Below, piece by piece: positions 35,927 through 44,339 of a stretch of DNA of 64,000 nucleotides. Position numbers and translations under genes: made by a program. The notes beneath the pieces are model-generated. The model did not search any database. It saw only the letters and a list, made by a program, of their open reading frames with translations, and had not been told where the DNA came from. Position 1 is the first letter of the stretch, and every line of letters begins with the position of its first letter. This stretch comes from Terrabacter sp. MAHUQ-38 (GTDB lineage: Bacteria; Actinomycetota; Actinomycetes; Actinomycetales; Dermatophilaceae): positions 806,001 to 870,000 of the forward strand of contig NZ_JACVCU010000003.1 in NCBI RefSeq assembly GCF_014518425.1, in the 5' to 3' direction.

Positions 35927-37213
35927 ATGCCCGATCTGCGCTGGGACGCCGACACCTTGGTGGCCCGCTACGAGGAGGTCCGAGCTCACACCGAGTCGCT
36001 CGCGGCCCCGCTCTCCCCGGAGGACCAGACGGTCCAGTCAATGCCCGACGTGTCACCCACGAAGTGGCACCGTGCGCACGTCACGTGGTTCTTCGAGACG
36101 TTCGTGCTGGCCGAGAACGAGCCGTCGTTCCAGCCGTACCAGGACCAGTACTGGTTCCTCTTCAACAGCTACTACGAGGGCGTCGGGCCCCGCTACGCGC
36201 GCGCCGAGCGGGGCCACATCACGCGTCCCGGCGCCCATGACGTCGGCCTCTACCGCGCCGAGGTCGACGCGCGCATGCGCGACCTCGTGACGACGCTCGA
36301 CGGCGGCACGCTGGAGAAGCTGACCTCGACCATCGAGCTCGGCTTCCACCACGAGCAGCAGCACCAGGAGCTGCTGCTCATGGACATCAAGCACGTCCTG
36401 TCGGTCAACCCCCTCCGCCCTGCGTATGCCGGCACCCCCCTCGCGCCGACCGACCCCGACCCGTTGGGCTGGGTCGACGTCGAGGGCGGCCTGGTCGAGG
36501 TGGGGCACCGCACCGGCGGCTTCAGCTTCGACAACGAGCTGCCGCTGCACCAGCAGTGGCTCGAGCCGTACCGCCTCGCCGACCGCCTCGTCACCAACGG
36601 CGAGTGGCTCGAGTTCATGGCCGACCGCGGCTACGACCGGCACGAGCTGTGGCTCTCCGACGGCTGGGGCCGCGTGCGCTCCGAGGTGTGGCGCGCGCCG
36701 TTCTACTGGACCGAGGTCGACGGCGTCTGGTTCGAGCACACGCTGAGCGGCACGCGCCCGGTCGACCCGGGCCTGCCGGTCAGCCACGTCAGCCACTACG
36801 AGGCCGACGCGTACGCCACGTGGGCCGGCAAGCGGCTGCCCACCGAGGGCGAGTGGGAGCACGCGGTCGTCGCCGACGGCCAAGCCGACGCATCGGCATC
36901 CGGCGGCAACCTCTCCGACCTGCAGACCTTCCACCCGCGCGCGGCGGGGCCGAGCACCGGTCACCTGCGCCAGGTCTACGGCGACTGCTGGGAGTGGACC
37001 TCGTCCGCCTACCTCGCCTACCCCGGCTACCACCCGCCCGCCGGCGCCATCGGCGAGTACAACGGCAAGTTCATGTCGGGTCAGATGGTGCTCCGCGGTG
37101 GGTGTGCCCTGACACCGCCGGGCCACGCGCGGGCGAGCTACCGCAACTTCTTCCCGCCAGGGTCGCGCTGGGCCCTGTCCGGCGTCCGCCTCGCCGACGG
37201 CGGAGCCCGCTGA
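35927..37213 (+). CDS. egtB: Ergothioneine biosynthesis protein EgtB
   Basis: 428 aa. Non-haem iron sulfoxide synthase joining hercynine to gamma-glutamylcysteine (or cysteine in some subtypes). The N-terminal DinB-like domain carries the iron motif HX3HXE in FHHEQQHQE, with another His in KWHRAHVTWFFE. The C-terminal formylglycine-generating-enzyme-like domain ends GGCALTPPGHARASYRNFF. ATG at 35927 follows AGGAGGAG. Its stop shares a base with the egtD start (TGATG). egtA, egtC and egtE are not adjacent. Confidence 0.95.
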   Translation: MPDLRWDADTLVARYEEVRAHTESLAAPLSPEDQTVQSMPDVSPTKWHRAHVTWFFETFVLAENEPSFQPYQDQYWFLFNSYYEGVGPRYARAERGHITRPGAHDVGLYRAEVDARMRDLVTTLDGGTLEKLTSTIELGFHHEQQHQELLLMDIKHVLSVNPLRPAYAGTPLAPTDPDPLGWVDVEGGLVEVGHRTGGFSFDNELPLHQQWLEPYRLADRLVTNGEWLEFMADRGYDRHELWLSDGWGRVRSEVWRAPFYWTEVDGVWFEHTLSGTRPVDPGLPVSHVSHYEADAYATWAGKRLPTEGEWEHAVVADGQADASASGGNLSDLQTFHPRAAGPSTGHLRQVYGDCWEWTSSAYLAYPGYHPPAGAIGEYNGKFMSGQMVLRGGCALTPPGHARASYRNFFPPGSRWALSGVRLADGGAR

Positions 37214-38193
37214 TGGTGGCGCGCGAGCCGGTCGTCACCGTCGCGCTCGATCCCGACTGGGCCTCGGGTGCACTCGTCGACGACGTACGTCGCGGGCTGG
37301 GGTCCCAGCCACGCACCCTGCCGCCGAAGTGGCTCTACGACGACGTGGGCTCCGAGCTCTTCGACGCGATCACCCGGCTGCCGGAGTACTACCCGACCGA
37401 GCGCGAACGGGCCATCCTGCGCGACCACTCCGCCGACATCGTGGCGGCGTGCGACGCGACGACGATCGTCGAGCTCGGCAGCGGCACGAGCGACAAGACG
37501 CGCACCCTGCTCGACGCGTTCGCGCACGCGGGCCGGCTCCGGCGCTTCGTGCCCGTCGACGTCTCCGACGCGACGCTGCGGCAGGCCGCGGCCGAGCTCT
37601 CGGAGCGATACCCGTCGACCACGGTCGAGGCCCTCGTCGGCGACTTCACCCTGCACCTGGGGCACCTGCCGCGCGGCGACCGGCGGCTCGTCGCGTTCCT
37701 CGGCGGCACGATCGGCAACTTCTACGTGGAGGAGCGCGCCGCGTTCCTCGGGGCGCTCGCTGACAGTCTCGAGCCCGGCGACTGGTTCCTCCTCGGCTGC
37801 GACCTCGTCAAGAGCACCGACCGGCTCATCGCGGCCTACGACGACAGCCGCGGCGTCACGGCTGCCTTCGTCACGAACTGCCTCCACGTGCTCAACCGCG
37901 AGCTCGGCGCCGACTTCGACGTCGCGGCGTTCTCGTACGTCCCGTTCTGGGACCCGGGGATGGAGCGGATGGACCTGCGGCTGCGGGCCGACATGCCGCA
38001 GCGGGTCAGCGTCCCGGGAGCGGGCATCGAGTTCGACCTCGCGCACGGCGAGGAGATCCGCGTCGAGATCTCGACGAAGTTCCGGCCGGAGCGCATCCGC
38101 GACGAGCTGGCCGCCGCCGGTTTCACCGTCGAGCGCACGTGGACCGACCATGACGGCGACTTCGCCCTCACCCTGGCGCGTCTCCAGGGCTGA
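37213..38193 (+). CDS. egtD: L-histidine N-alpha-methyltransferase EgtD
   Basis: 326 aa, usual length. Trimethylates histidine to hercynine with SAM. Family blocks: LPPKWLYDDVGSELFDAITR, LPEYYPTERE, SAM motif VELGSGTSDKTRTLLDA, AFLGGTIGNF. Translationally coupled to egtB. A 19-bp terminator follows at 38261-38303. Confidence 0.96.
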   Translation: MVAREPVVTVALDPDWASGALVDDVRRGLGSQPRTLPPKWLYDDVGSELFDAITRLPEYYPTERERAILRDHSADIVAACDATTIVELGSGTSDKTRTLLDAFAHAGRLRRFVPVDVSDATLRQAAAELSERYPSTTVEALVGDFTLHLGHLPRGDRRLVAFLGGTIGNFYVEERAAFLGALADSLEPGDWFLLGCDLVKSTDRLIAAYDDSRGVTAAFVTNCLHVLNRELGADFDVAAFSYVPFWDPGMERMDLRLRADMPQRVSVPGAGIEFDLAHGEEIRVEISTKFRPERIRDELAAAGFTVERTWTDHDGDFALTLARLQG

Positions 38194-38260
38194 CTTCCAT
38201 CTCCGCCACAGGTGGGCCGGGCCTCGCCAGACGTCGAGTGGCCCAGACTCAACCCACCCC

Positions 38261-38303
38261 GTGACGACGCGGCCACTCGAGTGCCGAGTGGCCGCGTCGT
38301 CAC
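38261..38303. terminator. Terminator of egtBD (19-bp stem)
   Basis: GTGACGACGCGGCCACTCG (38261-38279) pairs perfectly with CGAGTGGCCGCGTCGTCAC (38285-38303), 5-nt loop. It also faces the convergent TetR gene. Confidence 0.85.
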
Positions 38304-38328
38304 CTGCGCGACCCTCTGGTCGTCACAC

Positions 38329-38958
38329 TCAGGCCAGGAGCAGGACGGTGAGGGTCTCGAGCCACCAGCGCTCGACCTCGTCCTCTGACCAGCCGCGTTC
38401 CTGGATCGCGACGTCGAACGTCTGGATCGAGCACGTCATCGCGTAGACATCGAGCGCGCGGTCGAGCGTCATGCCCGGGCGAAAGGCCGCCTTCGGCCAC
38501 GTCGAGAAGACCCGACGACGAGCTGCGTCGCCACGAGCGCGCCCCTGCTCGTAGGCGGCCGCGAGCGCCGGCTCGTTGCGGCGACCCTCCACCGTGAGCC
38601 TCAGACCGTCACCACCACGCTCGAACAGGCGCCGGTCGAAGCGCACGAAGGCCGCGAGCTGGGCAGCCGGGTCACCGTCGGCGGCCTCGAGCTCGCCCCT
38701 GACCTGCTCGACGCCCGCGTCCATCTCGCCGCTGTCGACGAGTGACGCCGCCAGCCCGGCCTTGGTGCCATACACGGCATACACCGTGGCCTCGGACACC
38801 CCGGCATCCGCGGCGACCGAGCGCACGCTGGTGCCGGCCCAGCCGGACTCGATGAAGCGAGCGCGCGCCGCCTGGGCGATGAGCTGCTTCGTGCGTTCGG
38901 CCTGCTCCTCACGCAGCGAGGAGCGGTAGGCGCGGGTGGCCGGCTCGGACTTCTTCAC
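38329..38958 (-). CDS. TetR-family transcriptional regulator
   Basis: 209 aa. HTH: TSVRSVAADAGVSEATVYAV, then YGTKAGL. The C-terminal ligand domain has no recognised subtype. GTG at 38958. Divergent from a two-gene operon across an AT-rich promoter with an inverted repeat, so it most likely represses that operon. Confidence 0.9.
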   Translation of the reverse strand: MKKSEPATRAYRSSLREEQAERTKQLIAQAARARFIESGWAGTSVRSVAADAGVSEATVYAVYGTKAGLAASLVDSGEMDAGVEQVRGELEAADGDPAAQLAAFVRFDRRLFERGGDGLRLTVEGRRNEPALAAAYEQGRARGDAARRRVFSTWPKAAFRPGMTLDRALDVYAMTCSIQTFDVAIQERGWSEDEVERWWLETLTVLLLA

Positions 38959-38991
38959 GAAACCACTGTACAGGTCTGGTGAGTGGTTCTA

Positions 38992-39022
38992 TATTGACTG
39001 AGCGCTGCTTAATCAATAATGA
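38992..39022 (+). promoter_or_regulatory. Promoter with TetR operator
   Basis: TTGACT (38994-38999), 17-bp spacer, TAATGA (39017-39022) form a plausible sigma70-type promoter. TATTGA (38992-38997) and TCAATA (39013-39018) are inverted repeats around a central AGCGCT, so an operator would cover the promoter. Lies 28 bp before the start at 39050. Confidence 0.55.
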
Positions 39023-39049
39023 CTATCTCATCCAAAGGAGAGCACGACC

Positions 39050-39463
39050 ATGAGCACGACCCAGCTGCACCCCGCGACCGAGACCCAGGTCGCCACCGAC
39101 GTCCTCGCCCGCCTCGAGGCGGCCTGGAACGCCGGCGACGGTCAGGCGTTCGGCACCCTCTACGCCGACGACGCGACCTTCGTGACCATCCGCGGCGACC
39201 ACCTCCGTGGACGGGCCGCGATCGCAGGCGGGCACGCCGCGATCCTTGGCTCGATCTACGCCGGCAGCACCAACCGGATGGAGGTCCTCGACGCGCGTCG
39301 GGTCGCCGACGACGTCATCGTCATGACCTCGCGCAACACGCTCGACGCGCCCCACGGCCCGCTCGCCGGCGTCCACGCCGCGATGTCGACCTCCGTCCTC
39401 GTCCACACCGGCGACGCCTGGCAGATCACGGTCACGCACAACACCCTCGAGGCGACGCGATGA
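39050..39463 (+). CDS. SnoaL-like/NTF2-fold protein (SgcJ/EcaC family)
   Basis: 137 aa. LEAAWNAGDGQAFGTLYADD with FVTIRGDHLRGRAAIAGGHA is the usual start of SgcJ/EcaC-type NTF2-like proteins, a fold used by small isomerases, hydrolases and binding proteins; activity unassigned. AAAGGAG precedes ATG 39050. Its stop overlaps the next start (ATGA). Probably repressed by the divergent TetR. Confidence 0.85.
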   Translation: MSTTQLHPATETQVATDVLARLEAAWNAGDGQAFGTLYADDATFVTIRGDHLRGRAAIAGGHAAILGSIYAGSTNRMEVLDARRVADDVIVMTSRNTLDAPHGPLAGVHAAMSTSVLVHTGDAWQITVTHNTLEATR

Positions 39464-40185
39464 GCGCGGTTGCAGGTAGCGCGGTCGGGGAGGCACTGAC
39501 GAGCCCTGACCCCCGGACCGGTCTCCGGCACCCCGACACCGAGGTCGGCAGCCGCCCCGCCATCCGTCGGTCCGCGGCCGTGTTCGGTGTCGGCGGGCTG
39601 CTCCTCGCGGTCGGCGGAGGGATGCACCCGCACGAGACCGACGGCACCATGGAGCAGAGCCTCCTCGCACTGATCGGCTCCCCGGCGTGGCTGCCGGCCC
39701 ACGCGGTACTGCTCGTCGGGATCCTCACTGCCATCGTCGGCCTCGTCCTGCTGCGCCGGCACCATGCCTTCCCGCGCAGCGTCCGCCCATGGCTGACCGG
39801 GACCATCGTGGGGTGGACCGTCGCGGCACCGGAGTTCGTCCCCCACCTGCTCGCCGGCTCCGAGCACGACGCCCTCGCGACAGGTGGCTCGACCCCGATG
39901 GTCGACACCCACCTGGCGATGTCGGTCGTCACGAACCCACTCGTCGGCATCGGCGGCGCCCTGCTCGCCGTCGCGGTCGCGCGTGCGGCACGGACGAGGC
40001 CGGCACGCGTGCTCGCCGTCTTCGCCGCGGTCGGGGGTCTCGCCTTCTCGGCAGCCGCACCGCTGCTGCTCGCCACGGGCAACCCACAGCTGTCGAACCT
40101 CTTCAGCGCCCAGGCCCTCCTGGACGTGTGGGTCATCGGCACGGCGGTCCGCCTCGTCCTCGGCACGCGAACGGCACGCGTCTGA
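39460..40185 (+). CDS. Integral membrane protein of unknown function
   Basis: 241 aa with about six hydrophobic segments (for example SAAVFGVGGLLLAVGGG, AVLLVGILTAIVGLVLL and GIGGALLAVAVARAA). A conserved-looking HPHETDGTMEQSLLAL loop follows the first helix. ATG overlaps the stop of the SnoaL-like gene by 4 nt, so they are co-translated. Family not recognised. Confidence 0.75.
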   Translation: MSAVAGSAVGEALTSPDPRTGLRHPDTEVGSRPAIRRSAAVFGVGGLLLAVGGGMHPHETDGTMEQSLLALIGSPAWLPAHAVLLVGILTAIVGLVLLRRHHAFPRSVRPWLTGTIVGWTVAAPEFVPHLLAGSEHDALATGGSTPMVDTHLAMSVVTNPLVGIGGALLAVAVARAARTRPARVLAVFAAVGGLAFSAAAPLLLATGNPQLSNLFSAQALLDVWVIGTAVRLVLGTRTARV

Positions 40186-40199
40186 GCCCTGCATGCGAG

Positions 40200-40231
40200 G
40201 TAGCTCCGCGTCGCCGGTGACGCGGAGCTAC
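40200..40231. terminator. Terminator after the TetR-controlled operon
   Basis: GTAGCTCCGCGTC (40200-40212) pairs perfectly with GACGCGGAGCTAC (40219-40231), 6-nt loop. Confidence 0.75.
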
Positions 40232-40294
40232 GTCGACTCAGGGGCGTTTGGCACACTGGGGCGACAGTTACGACACAACGTAGGAGACAAGCTC

Positions 40295-40759
40295 ATGACG
40301 CCTCGCACCCTCTACCGCCGGATCGCCCTCGCGGAGGTGGTGACGTGGGCGCTGCTGCTGCTCGGGATGGTCCTCAAGTACGTCACGCGCACGACCGAGC
40401 TCGGCGTCAAGGTCTTCGGCCTGGCGCACGGAGTCGTCTTCATCGCCTACTGCCTCATCACGCTCGTGCTCTGGGTCACCCAGCGCTGGACGGCCCGTGA
40501 GGGACTGCTCGGCCTGCTCAGCGCGGTGCCACCGTTCCTCACGGTCTGGTGGGAGCGCCGGCTCGAGCGGCGCGGGCGCCTCGACGGCGGTTGGCGCCTC
40601 GGCCGTGGGGGTGACACCCCGTCGAACCCTGCCGAACGCGTTGTCGCCGCTCTTCTGGCCCGCCCGGCAGTCGCGGTCGGCGTCGGCGTGGTCGCCGTGG
40701 TGGCCCTGACCGGTGTGGCCCTCGTCGTCGGCCCGCCCGCCAGCACCACCCAGGGCTGA
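40295..40759 (+). CDS. DUF3817-family membrane protein
   Basis: 154 aa. The family core is LYRRIALAEVVTWALLLLGM and VKVFGLAHGVVFIAYCL, forming three N-terminal helices; a fourth hydrophobic segment near 118-140 is at the C-terminus. Function unknown. TAGGAG is 9 nt before ATG 40295. Confidence 0.85.
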   Translation: MTPRTLYRRIALAEVVTWALLLLGMVLKYVTRTTELGVKVFGLAHGVVFIAYCLITLVLWVTQRWTAREGLLGLLSAVPPFLTVWWERRLERRGRLDGGWRLGRGGDTPSNPAERVVAALLARPAVAVGVGVVAVVALTGVALVVGPPASTTQG

Positions 40760-40770
40760 CCCCGCTCCCC

Positions 40771-40794
40771 GTCGAGTGGGCAAGCTGCCACCCG
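40771..40794. repeat. Intergenic GAGTGGGCA/CCACCCG motif, copy 3
   Basis: GTCGAGTGGGCAAGCTGCCA then CCCG, here closer to a perfect palindrome. It lies just after the stop of the DUF3817 gene. Confidence 0.5.
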
Positions 40795-40857
40795 TCGGAG
40801 GGTCGGCGGGCGGGGCGGCATACGGTGTCCTCGAACGACGTGACGACGGGAGCGCAG

Positions 40858-41514
40858 ATGGGTGCGGTCGTAGTGCTCGCCGGCGAGGTCCGGGCGGAGG
40901 CCGTCGGCAAGACGATCGACGAGACGACGTTGCTGCTGCCGACCGACGTCAGCGCCGACCCCGGCGAGTGCGTCGTGCTGCGCGGGCCCAACGGCTCGGG
41001 CAAGACGACGCTGCTGCGGATCATCGGCGGGCTGCTCGTGCCGAGCACCGGGACCGCGACCATCGGTGGCCGCGAGGCCGACGAGCGCGACCGCGCGGTG
41101 CGGGCGGCGGTCGCGGCGCTCCTCGGCGCACCGACGACCTACCGCGACCTCACCCTCGTCGACCATCTCGTCCTCATCGACTCCACGTGGGGCGGAGACC
41201 CGGCGACCTCCGACGACCGCAGCCTCGCGCTGCTCGACCAACTCGGCATCGCGCACCTCGACGACCGCTTCCCGCACGAGCTCTCGTCGGGCCAGGAACA
41301 GCTCTTCCGGCTCGCGCTCACGTTCTCGCGGCCGGCGAGCGTCGTCCTGCTCGACGAGCCGGAGCAGCGGCTCGACACGGCAAAGCGGCAGGTCGTGGCT
41401 GAGCTCATCCGCGAGCGGACGACGGCGGGGGCGACCGTGGTCATGGCCTGCCACGACCCCGAGCTCACGGCCAGCCTCGCGACCCGCGTCGTCGACGTCG
41501 TGCCGGCGCGCTGA
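40858..41514 (+). CDS. ABC transporter ATP-binding protein
   Basis: 218 aa. Walker A GPNGSGKTTLLRII, Walker B VVLLDEPEQRLD. The signature is unusual: LSSGQEQLFRLAL in place of LSGGQ. Short length and simple architecture fit an exporter of the ABC-2 kind. ATG 40858 follows GGGAGCG; GTG 40825 is an alternative. Followed 14 bp later by its likely permease. Confidence 0.88.
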   Translation: MGAVVVLAGEVRAEAVGKTIDETTLLLPTDVSADPGECVVLRGPNGSGKTTLLRIIGGLLVPSTGTATIGGREADERDRAVRAAVAALLGAPTTYRDLTLVDHLVLIDSTWGGDPATSDDRSLALLDQLGIAHLDDRFPHELSSGQEQLFRLALTFSRPASVVLLDEPEQRLDTAKRQVVAELIRERTTAGATVVMACHDPELTASLATRVVDVVPAR

Positions 41515-41527
41515 GCCGGACCACGCC

Positions 41528-42961
41528 ATGAGCAAGCGAAAGCGCTTCGCCCCGGACGAGACCCCGGCCGTCGACAGGACCGACGACGATATGCAGGTGG
41601 TCGACTACGACGACCACGACCTGCTCGGCCAGGCCGACTGGGTCATCGGCGGAGAGGCCGCTCGCAAGGCGCGCCAGCAGGGCCTGTATGCCGGCTACGT
41701 CCTCTTCCTCGGGGCCCTCGTCTACGGTCTGCCGATCGTCCAGACCGTCTTCCGAACGTCCGATGCGGGCTCGCTCGGGCAACAGCTGCACTCGCCCGTC
41801 GCCGTGGCGCTGCTCGTCGTGTCGGTGGGTGCCCTGCTCGGCGCGGTCGTGTTCGCGGGCCGCTTCCGTGGCCCGGTCGTGCCGCCGATGCCGTGGATCG
41901 ACCTCGTTCTGATCGCGCCGCTCGACCGTGCCCTCGCGCTGCGCCGGTGGTGGCGCTACGCCGCGGTCGGCGGCCTCTTCGTCGGGGGCCTCAGCGGACT
42001 GACGATCGGCGCGGGACTGGCCTTCGCCCAGGTGGCCGGGATCGTGGCCATCGGCGTCACGACCGTCGCGGGGGCCGCGCTGGGCGTGCTGGCGAGTCGG
42101 CTGTGGCTGTGGTCGCAGGTGCGCTCGTGGCCAGGCCCCGACCGCGGACTCAGCCTGCTGTGGCGCGTCCCCGACGCCCTGCGGGAGCTGCACTCCGAGT
42201 CGCTGCGCGCGCACTCCGCCAACACCTCGACTTTGACCGGGTCGGCCCTCACCGGCAACCTCCGGACTGCGCGGCTGGCCCTGACCCGGCCGGTGCGCCA
42301 CGGCCGTTCGGCGCGGCTGCGCCCGGGCCGGCCGTTCGGGGTGTTGGTCCGCCGCGACGTCATCGGCCTGCGGCGGACGCCCGGGGCCTTCCTCTCCGGT
42401 CTCGGCCTGGCCCTCCTCGGCGGGGCCGTCGTCACGTGGGCGTTCGCCCAGCCGGCGGCGCCGAGCATCGCCGCGACGATCGGTCTCCTGCCGCTCTACC
42501 TCGGGTTCGGGGCCTGGTCGGAGGGGCTGCGCCTGCAGGCCGACAACGTCGGCACCCCGTCGCTGCTCGGCACCGGAGAGGTCGTCGAGGCGCTCGCGCA
42601 CCTCGTCGTCCCGACGGCCCTCACGGCATTGGTGCTCACCGGCTGGGTCGCCGTCACAGGCCTGTTCGGGCCGGTGCCGGTCGCGGCGGCCGTGTCGCTG
42701 TGCCTGGTGCTGGTGCTCGTCGTCGCGGGCAACGTGCTGGCGGCGTTCCGCGGATCCCCGACGTTCGTGCTGCGCCCCCAGATGGTCGTGGCGTGGTACG
42801 CCATGCCTGCCGTCACCGTCGTCCTGCTCGGCTCGGTCGTGGCGGTGCTGACCAAGGCGGCCAGCTACACGTGGCTCTCGGTCGTCAGCTGGCTCGTCTA
42901 CGCGGTGCTCCTCTGGGCCGTGTCGCGGGTGCGCCGGCTGACGTATCTGCATCGCGCCTGA
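41528..42961 (+). CDS. ABC exporter permease partner (multi-pass membrane protein)
   Basis: 477 aa with about ten to twelve hydrophobic segments and an acidic N-terminal tail (VDRTDDDMQVVDYDDHDLLG). Residues 240-290 form a basic cytoplasmic linker before the second half begins at FLSGLGLALLGGAVVTW. Family not firmly recognised; position right after an ATPase suggests the transmembrane half of an ABC-2-like exporter. Confidence 0.75.
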   Translation: MSKRKRFAPDETPAVDRTDDDMQVVDYDDHDLLGQADWVIGGEAARKARQQGLYAGYVLFLGALVYGLPIVQTVFRTSDAGSLGQQLHSPVAVALLVVSVGALLGAVVFAGRFRGPVVPPMPWIDLVLIAPLDRALALRRWWRYAAVGGLFVGGLSGLTIGAGLAFAQVAGIVAIGVTTVAGAALGVLASRLWLWSQVRSWPGPDRGLSLLWRVPDALRELHSESLRAHSANTSTLTGSALTGNLRTARLALTRPVRHGRSARLRPGRPFGVLVRRDVIGLRRTPGAFLSGLGLALLGGAVVTWAFAQPAAPSIAATIGLLPLYLGFGAWSEGLRLQADNVGTPSLLGTGEVVEALAHLVVPTALTALVLTGWVAVTGLFGPVPVAAAVSLCLVLVLVVAGNVLAAFRGSPTFVLRPQMVVAWYAMPAVTVVLLGSVVAVLTKAASYTWLSVVSWLVYAVLLWAVSRVRRLTYLHRA

Positions 42962-43012
42962 GCGACCAACCGGTTCGCGGCGCGGGTCGGCCAGTCGTTA
43001 GGTTCGTGGGCC

Positions 43013-44251
43013 ATGAGCGAGCTGCGCACACGCGACGTCGTCGAGTCGGACCTGCCCGCCGTCCTCGCCATCCGCAGCCGGTCCTTCGGCCCGCTGGGCG
43101 TCGGCGGCGAGGACTGGTGGCGGCGGGTCTCTGCCGAGACGCTCGGCGGCCGGATGATCGCCGTCGTCGACGGGTCGGACACCGTCCTGGGCGCCGGGCG
43201 GATCCGCCCCTACGAGCAGGCGTGGGGTGGTCGGCACCTCCGCATGGGCGGCGTGGCCGGCGTCTACGTCGAGCCGAGCGCCCGCGGGCGCGGGGTCGCG
43301 ACGACCCTGACCCGGGCGCTCGTGGCCCGGATGGCCGAGCTCGGCGACGTCGTCTCCTGCCTCTTCCCCACGACGGCGACGCTCTACCGCCGCTCGGGCT
43401 ACGAGATCGGCGGCACCCAGACGAGGACGACGTATGCCGCCCACGTCCTCCGCGACCTCGGCTCCGCCGGTGCCGGGCACGCCACAGGCAAGCGCCCGGA
43501 GCGGCCGCGCACCGCCACGACCGGGGACGCCCAGCAGATGCACGACCTCGCGCGCGAGGCGCACGCCCGTCACGCGTCGAGCGGACCGATGGTGCCCTCG
43601 GTGGCGGCGTTCCGCGGGATGCTCGAGCGGGACGAGGTCATCGCGTACGTCCTCGGCGACGGATTCGTCGTCTACGGCCTCTCCGACGACGCCGTCACGG
43701 TCGAGCACCTCGTCGCGGCGACGCCGGAGTCGGCGACGACGTTGTGGGGTCTTGTCGGTTCAGGCTCGTCCGCGGCCCCGACCGTGCACACCTACCTCGA
43801 CCCACGCGATCCGGTGACCCTCGCGATCGGCGGCCTGGCCGCGAACGAGGTGCAGCAGGTTCCCTGGATGGCCCGGGTCGTCGACCTCGAGGCAGCCGTG
43901 TCCGGGCGCAGCTTCGCCACGCACACCTCGGTCGAGGCGTCACTGGTCGTCGACGACCCGGATGTGCCCGCCAACTCGGGGCACTGGACCGTGGGCGTCA
44001 CGGGCGGCAGAGGCACCGCGACGAGGACCGACGACGCCTCCACGCCTCGAGCTGGTAGCGGTGGCGCGGCCGCCTCGACCGCGAGGCGCGAGCCACTTCG
44101 GGTCGACGCCCGGGGGCTGTCGGCGCTCTGGTGCGGGTGGTCCGTGTCTCGGCTGCGCCAGGCGGGGCTCGCGACCGGTGGCGACGCCGACGGTGACGCC
44201 GCCCTCGACGCCGTGTTCGCGTCGACCCCCTACATCACCGAGTACTTCTGA
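43013..44251 (+). CDS. Eis-like GNAT N-acetyltransferase
   Basis: 412 aa, the size and layout of Eis: N-terminal GNAT domain (acetyl-CoA motif VYVEPSARGRGVATTLTRAL), second GNAT-like domain, and a C-terminal sterol-carrier-like domain. The chain ends YITEYF; the C-terminal Phe carboxylate is catalytic in Eis enzymes. Eis proteins acetylate amines including aminoglycosides; the native substrate here is unknown. Confidence 0.9.
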   Translation: MSELRTRDVVESDLPAVLAIRSRSFGPLGVGGEDWWRRVSAETLGGRMIAVVDGSDTVLGAGRIRPYEQAWGGRHLRMGGVAGVYVEPSARGRGVATTLTRALVARMAELGDVVSCLFPTTATLYRRSGYEIGGTQTRTTYAAHVLRDLGSAGAGHATGKRPERPRTATTGDAQQMHDLAREAHARHASSGPMVPSVAAFRGMLERDEVIAYVLGDGFVVYGLSDDAVTVEHLVAATPESATTLWGLVGSGSSAAPTVHTYLDPRDPVTLAIGGLAANEVQQVPWMARVVDLEAAVSGRSFATHTSVEASLVVDDPDVPANSGHWTVGVTGGRGTATRTDDASTPRAGSGGAAASTARREPLRVDARGLSALWCGWSVSRLRQAGLATGGDADGDAALDAVFASTPYITEYF

Positions 44252-44339
44252 GCCGGAAACCAGCTCACCACGCGTCGAGGTGATCCCTCGCGGCCCAGCG
44301 CGACGGCACACTTCGACCCAGCACGGGGCCGAGCCTGCG

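Noticed and set aside
36053-37126. Long minus-strand frame opposite egtB
   Set aside because: Antisense shadow typical of high-GC coding DNA; egtB has clear family motifs and a strong ribosome binding site.
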